From Jiella soli (GTDB taxonomy: Bacteria > Pseudomonadota > Alphaproteobacteria > Rhizobiales > Rhizobiaceae): 64,000 nucleotides of DNA. Below are positions 60,309-64,000 of the stretch, piece by piece; position 1 is the stretch's first letter; every line of letters begins with the position of its first letter. The notes under the pieces are model-generated. The model was not told where the DNA came from, searched no databases, and saw nothing but the letters and a program-made list of their open reading frames with translations. The translations under genes were made by a program, and so were the position numbers. The stretch is taken from contig NZ_JAJAVB010000014.1 of the NCBI RefSeq assembly GCF_020615385.1, positions 58,174 to 122,173 on the forward strand, read 5' to 3'.

Positions 60309-61505
60309 ATGACCACACAGTTCAAGACGCTCGACGATGCCGACGTCACGGGAAAGCGGGTTCTCGTCCGGGTCGATCTCAACGTCCCCATGCAGGACGG
60401 CAAGGTCACCGACAAGACGCGCATCGAGCGCGTGCTGCCGACGATCCGCGAGATCACTGAGAAGGGCGGCCGGGTGATCCTGCTCGCCCATTTCGGGCGG
60501 CCGAAGGGCAAGCCCAATCCGCAGATGTCGCTCGAACCGCTGGCGCCGGTCCTCTCCGACCTGCTCGGCCAGCCGGTCGGCTTTTCCGACGATTGCGTCG
60601 GCCCGGTCGCGGCCGGCATCGTCGCCGCGTTGAAGGACGGCAATGTCGTGCTCCTCGAGAACACGCGCTTCCATGCCGGAGAGGAGGCGAACGAGGAGGA
60701 GTTCGTCTCGCAGCTCGCCTCGCTCGGCGACGTCTATGTCAACGACGCCTTTTCCGCCGCGCACCGCGCCCATGCCTCGACCGAGGGGCTCGCCCGGCAC
60801 CTGCCCTCCTATGCCGGCCGCACCATGCAGGCCGAGCTGGAGGCCCTGGAGAAGGGCCTCGGCGATCCCGAGCGGCCGGTCGTCGCCATCGTCGGCGGCG
60901 CCAAGGTCTCGACCAAGATCGACCTCTTGAAGAACCTCGTCGCAAGGGTCGACGCGCTGGTGATCGGCGGCGGCATGGCCAACACCTTCCTGGCGGCGGA
61001 GGGCGTGAAGGTCGGCAAGTCGCTCTGCGAGCACGACCTCGCCGAAACTGCGAAGGCGATCACCGCCGCCGCCGAGGAAGCCGGCTGCGAGATCGTCCTG
61101 CCGAGCGACGCCGTCGTCGCGCGCGAGTTCAAGGCGGGCGCGGCGAGCGAGACGGTGCCCGTCGGCGAGGTGCCGGACGACGCCATGATCCTCGATGCCG
61201 GCCCCCGGACCGTCGAGGCCGTCAACGCCTGGCTCGACAAGGCGAAGACGCTGGTCTGGAACGGCCCGCTCGGCGCCTTCGAGATCAAGCCCTTCGACAT
61301 GGCGACCATGGCGGCGGCCCATCATGCGGCCGAACTGACCAGGGCGGGCAAGCTCGTCTCCGTCGCCGGCGGCGGCGACACGGTGGCGGCGCTGAACACG
61401 GCTGGCGTGGCGGACGCCTTCACCTATGTCTCGACGGCGGGCGGCGCCTTCCTGGAGTGGATGGAAGGCAAGGCGCTGCCGGGCGTGGAGGTGCTGAAGG
61501 CATGA
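60309..61505 (+). CDS. pgk: Phosphoglycerate kinase
   Basis: The 398-residue enzyme makes ATP from 1,3-bisphosphoglycerate. The signature [17 protein letters not shown] is near the start; [10 protein letters not shown] and [17 protein letters not shown] follow, and GGGDTVAAL is near the end. AGAGGACAGAACCG precedes the ATG. It overlaps the SGNH gene by ATGA. Other glycolytic genes (gap, fba) that often adjoin pgk are not here. Confidence 0.97.
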   Translation: MTTQFKTLDDADVTGKRVLVRVDLNVPMQDGKVTDKTRIERVLPTIREITEKGGRVILLAHFGRPKGKPNPQMSLEPLAPVLSDLLGQPVGFSDDCVGPVAAGIVAALKDGNVVLLENTRFHAGEEANEEEFVSQLASLGDVYVNDAFSAAHRAHASTEGLARHLPSYAGRTMQAELEALEKGLGDPERPVVAIVGGAKVSTKIDLLKNLVARVDALVIGGGMANTFLAAEGVKVGKSLCEHDLAETAKAITAAAEEAGCEIVLPSDAVVAREFKAGAASETVPVGEVPDDAMILDAGPRTVEAVNAWLDKAKTLVWNGPLGAFEIKPFDMATMAAAHHAAELTRAGKLVSVAGGGDTVAALNTAGVADAFTYVSTAGGAFLEWMEGKALPGVEVLKA

Positions 61506-62320
61506 GCCGATCGGAGACCGAGTTCTCGGCGACGGCGCCCGGCTGGGGCATCGACCCCGGCGGGCTTGCCGCTTCGTTCAAGACCGGCCTCATCTCCTGG
61601 CTGCTCTTTCCCGTCTATGTCTGGCAGGGGCTCGCCGCCCGGCGCCGCATCCCGCGAATGGCCCCGCCGCAGGGCCGGGTCTCGGGCTGTCTCGGCGCCG
61701 AGAGCGTCCGCGACGCGGCGGTGAAGCTCCTCGTCATCGGCGACAGCTCGGCGGCGGGCGTCGGCGTCGACGACATCGCCGACTCGCTCGGGCCGAAGCT
61801 CGCCGAGCGCATCTATGCGCTCACCGGCCTGTCGGTGTTCTGGCGGGCGGCCGGCGCGAATTCCGCCGTCTCGGCCGAGGTTCGCGACCATGTCGTGCCG
61901 AATGTCGCCCGCGAGGCCTTCACCCATATCGTCCTGATGATCGGCTCCAACGACGCCAAGAACTTCCACAGTGCGCGCCGCTTCAAGAAGGGGTTCGGCG
62001 GCCTCCTCTACGCGCTGAAGGCGCGCTGGCCGGAGGCGCGGATCGTCTGGTCGCCGCCGGTGGACCTGAAACGCGTCCCCGCCCTGCCGCGCGCCCTCGC
62101 CCATGTGCTCGAACTCAGGGCCCGCATCATCCGCAAGATGGGCGCGCGCCTGTGTGCCGAGCGCGGCGCGATCGTCTCCACCACCCTCCCCCGCGTCGAG
62201 CCCGCCGGCTTCTCCCGCGACGGCTTCCACGCCTCGGTGGAAGGCTATGCCTATTACGCCAACCACCTCGTGGGGTATGTGCTGGGGGGTGGTTCGCTCC
62301 CAGCTTCGCCGCGCTCCTGA
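61502..62320 (+). CDS. SGNH/GDSL-type hydrolase
   Basis: A 272-residue esterase-like protein. Block I is [13 protein letters not shown] (nucleophile Ser ~81), block [10 protein letters not shown] and block [11 protein letters not shown] with the Asp-His pair. An uncharged N-terminal stretch ([19 protein letters not shown], ~30-48) looks like a membrane anchor. It overlaps the pgk stop (ATGA), so it is coupled to pgk. Lipid or acylated-sugar substrates are likely in this family. Confidence 0.87.
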   Translation: MSRSETEFSATAPGWGIDPGGLAASFKTGLISWLLFPVYVWQGLAARRRIPRMAPPQGRVSGCLGAESVRDAAVKLLVIGDSSAAGVGVDDIADSLGPKLAERIYALTGLSVFWRAAGANSAVSAEVRDHVVPNVAREAFTHIVLMIGSNDAKNFHSARRFKKGFGGLLYALKARWPEARIVWSPPVDLKRVPALPRALAHVLELRARIIRKMGARLCAERGAIVSTTLPRVEPAGFSRDGFHASVEGYAYYANHLVGYVLGGGSLPASPRS

Positions 62321-64000
62321 TCAGCTGTAGCCGGCGGCGGTTGCCCGACGATCCGGCATCGCCTGCGCGCCCGATGCATCGCTAGCGGCGGTATCCGCAT
62401 CGATCCGCGGCATGGTCAGGCGCACCGTCAGGCCCTCGGCCCCGATCTCCCGCTCGATGGTCGCGCCGAGGCGCTTGGCCATGGCGTCCAGCATAACCGA
62501 CCCGAACCCGTTCGACTGGATGTCCGGATCCTTCGCCTCGGCCGGCGCCTCGTTCGGGCGTTCCGACCAGATCAGGCGGATTTCGTCCTGCGCGGTCGTC
62601 GACCAGGTGACGGATATGCGCCCGCCCGCCCGGCGGAGCGAGCCGTATTTCGCGGCATTGGTCGCCAGCTCATAGAGGATCAGGCCAAGCGGCGTGACAT
62701 TCTCCCGCGCGACGGTGATCGGCTCGCCGCCGATCGCAAGGTCCAGTTCCTCCGCGTCCTCGAACGGTTCGAGGACGCGGTGCACGATCGTGTCGAGCCC
62801 CGCCGCCCCGGCATCGTTCTGGGTGCCGGAATGGGCGCGCGCCAGCGCGTTGATCCGCTTTCTCGCCTCCTCGGCGACCTCCTGCGGGCTCGCGGCGTGC
62901 CTCGCCGCGAGCGAGACGAGACCGGCGACAATGGCGAAGACGTTCTTCACCCGGTGGTCGAGTTCGCCGGCGAGCATGCTGGCATTGCGGTGCGCGTCGG
63001 CGAGATCCCGGTTGACGACCGCGAGTTCGGCGGTGCGCTCGTCCACCCGCCGCTCCAGCACCCGGCCAGCCTCGCGCAGCTGCTCCGTCAGCTCCTGGTT
63101 CTCGCGATGGCGCTCGCGCAGCCAGCTGGTCGCCCGGCGCATCGCCCGCTGCGTGGCGGCGAATTCCTTCATGCGCGTCCCGGTCTGCGGGACATCCTCG
63201 AAATCGCCCTCCGAAATGCGGTCCGCCTGCGCCGACAGCGCGACCAGCGGCCGCGTCATCGCCCGGCCGAGTAGAACCGCGAGCCCCGCCGTCAGCGCCG
63301 CGACGATGCCGACGACGATGAGGCCGATATGGCGGATGCGGTAGATCGGCGCGAGGATGTCGCTCTCCGGCAGATAGGTGACCACCACCCATGGCGTGCG
63401 CGAGGCCGACAGCCGGCGCACCGCGCCGCGCCAGCTCTCGCCGTCCGCGGTGAACCGCGTCAGCCGCGTCTCGCCGGGCTCGAGGCTTGAGAGACCGCCG
63501 GGCAGGCTCGCCACGGCCTCCGCCAGCGCGGGATCGGGCACTTCGCCGACCTTGGCGAAGCGCTGGCCGCCCTTATCGTCGGGCGTCAGGACGAAGGCGG
63601 CGTTGCGATGGGCGATCACGTCGCCATTCTGCGAGACGATCGCCGCCGAGCCGTTCGCACTGACGTCTAGCCGGGTCAGAAAGCGCGACAGCGCGTCGAT
63701 CTCGATGTCGATGCCGACGGCGCCGCGGATCGGCAGGCGCGGATCGGCCCGCACCGGGGTCGCCACGGTGATGCCCGGGCGCTGCGAGGTGAAGAAGATG
63801 TAGGGGTCGGTCCAGACGACGTCGCGGCTCGCCTTCGCGCCCTCGTACCAGGGCCGTGTCCTCGGATCGTAGCTGTCGGCGTCGTCGACCCGCTCGGACA
63901 GGCGGTGAAAGGTCTCGTCGTACCAGTCGAGCGTGACGTGCCGCACCGGGCTCGTCTCGATGCGCTTGCTCCGGTAGCTGGCGCCCGGAACGTCCGAATT
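62321..64000 (-). CDS. Sensor histidine kinase, HWE type with dCache sensor (5' end outside window)
   Basis: The coding frame is open to the right edge, so the N-terminus is missing. Visible parts are a periplasmic Cache-like sensor (TRPWYEGAKASRDVVWTDPYIF), one membrane helix (IRHIGLIVVGIVAALTAGLAVLLG), a HAMP segment, a coiled coil and an HWE/HisKA_2 domain with the phospho-His in ELDHRVKNVFAIVAG and ATPase boxes LYELATNAAKYGS and NGFGSVMLDAMAKRLG. Such kinases often serve general stress or chemoreception pathways. Its stop abuts that of the SGNH gene. Confidence 0.9.
   Translation of the reverse strand, partial: NSDVPGASYRSKRIETSPVRHVTLDWYDETFHRLSERVDDADSYDPRTRPWYEGAKASRDVVWTDPYIFFTSQRPGITVATPVRADPRLPIRGAVGIDIEIDALSRFLTRLDVSANGSAAIVSQNGDVIAHRNAAFVLTPDDKGGQRFAKVGEVPDPALAEAVASLPGGLSSLEPGETRLTRFTADGESWRGAVRRLSASRTPWVVVTYLPESDILAPIYRIRHIGLIVVGIVAALTAGLAVLLGRAMTRPLVALSAQADRISEGDFEDVPQTGTRMKEFAATQRAMRRATSWLRERHRENQELTEQLREAGRVLERRVDERTAELAVVNRDLADAHRNASMLAGELDHRVKNVFAIVAGLVSLAARHAASPQEVAEEARKRINALARAHSGTQNDAGAAGLDTIVHRVLEPFEDAEELDLAIGGEPITVARENVTPLGLILYELATNAAKYGSLRRAGGRISVTWSTTAQDEIRLIWSERPNEAPAEAKDPDIQSNGFGSVMLDAMAKRLGATIEREIGAEGLTVRLTMPRIDADTAASDASGAQAMPDRRATAAGYS

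Overview
The window looks like a stretch of core chromosome from a high-GC alphaproteobacterium of the order Hyphomicrobiales (Rhizobiales). The grounds are gene content and order: accA next to xerD, aroK-aroB followed by a CorC/HlyC protein, BolA diverging from a J-domain protein upstream of cobS/cobT (aerobic cobaltochelatase), argH-lptM-lysA-DUF4175 with a divergent tlpA, etfB-etfA-3-hydroxybutyryl-CoA dehydrogenase, a HIG1-like twin-membrane protein beside a PduO-type adenosyltransferase, and infC with an AUU start. The family (something like Aurantimonadaceae) is a guess. There is no rRNA, CRISPR array, prophage or intact insertion sequence; one tRNA gene (Leu-CAA) is clear.

Layout. 0-5 kb (minus): nitrilase-fold protein with altered catalytic positions, YafK-type L,D-transpeptidase lipoprotein, accA, xerD with a 58-residue membrane protein overlapping its start. 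5.2-8.5 kb (plus): aroK, aroB, CorC-like protein in an overlapping operon. 8.5-13.2 kb (minus): class A penicillin-binding protein, SulP anion transporter, XRE regulator, BolA. 13.3-19.7 kb (mostly plus): J-domain protein, cobS, a hicAB module whose hicA carries a frameshift, a minus-strand beta-hydroxyacid dehydrogenase, cobT and a secreted phytase-like protein. 19.7-20.6 kb is a small AT-richer patch with a tandem repeat, an orphan 179-residue protein and a tRNA-like 3' end. 20.6-31 kb: queuosine-precursor transporter with a preQ1-like leader, rpmB, DUF3108, two DMT exporters, DUF4175, lysA, lptM, argH. 31-38.5 kb: tlpA, ohrR/ohr with palindromic sites, vapBC, hbd-etfAB, rhomboid protease, cob(I)alamin adenosyltransferase, tRNA-Leu. 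38.9-48.7 kb: DedA-like protein, dsbB, DUF3095, HNH nuclease, AlkA-like glycosylase, gluQ, AEC and DMT transporters, a sensor protein that lacks the expected HTH, infC. 48.9-64 kb: hydrolase, transglutaminase-like protease, KtrAB-type K+ uptake, a GNAT operon with two small proteins facing a LysR regulator, universal stress protein, drug exporter, K+/H+ antiporter, pgk, SGNH hydrolase and the 3' part of an HWE-type sensor kinase running off the right edge.

How the genes work together. Most are housekeeping: cell-wall synthesis, fatty-acid and shikimate steps, lysine and arginine synthesis, aerobic B12 synthesis and adenosylation, redox balance (tlpA, dsbB, ohr), electron transfer from acyl-CoA oxidation, and K+ homeostasis (ktrAB plus the antiporter). 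I did not find a clearly new multi-gene system. The strongest leads are small: a compact preQ1-I-like element on the queuosine transporter, the AUU start of infC, the frameshifted hicA next to intact hicB, the tRNA-like structure at the edge of the AT-richer patch, the HTH-less LuxR-type sensor, the GNAT operon with two unknown small proteins, and a nitrilase-fold protein without the usual catalytic Lys and Cys.
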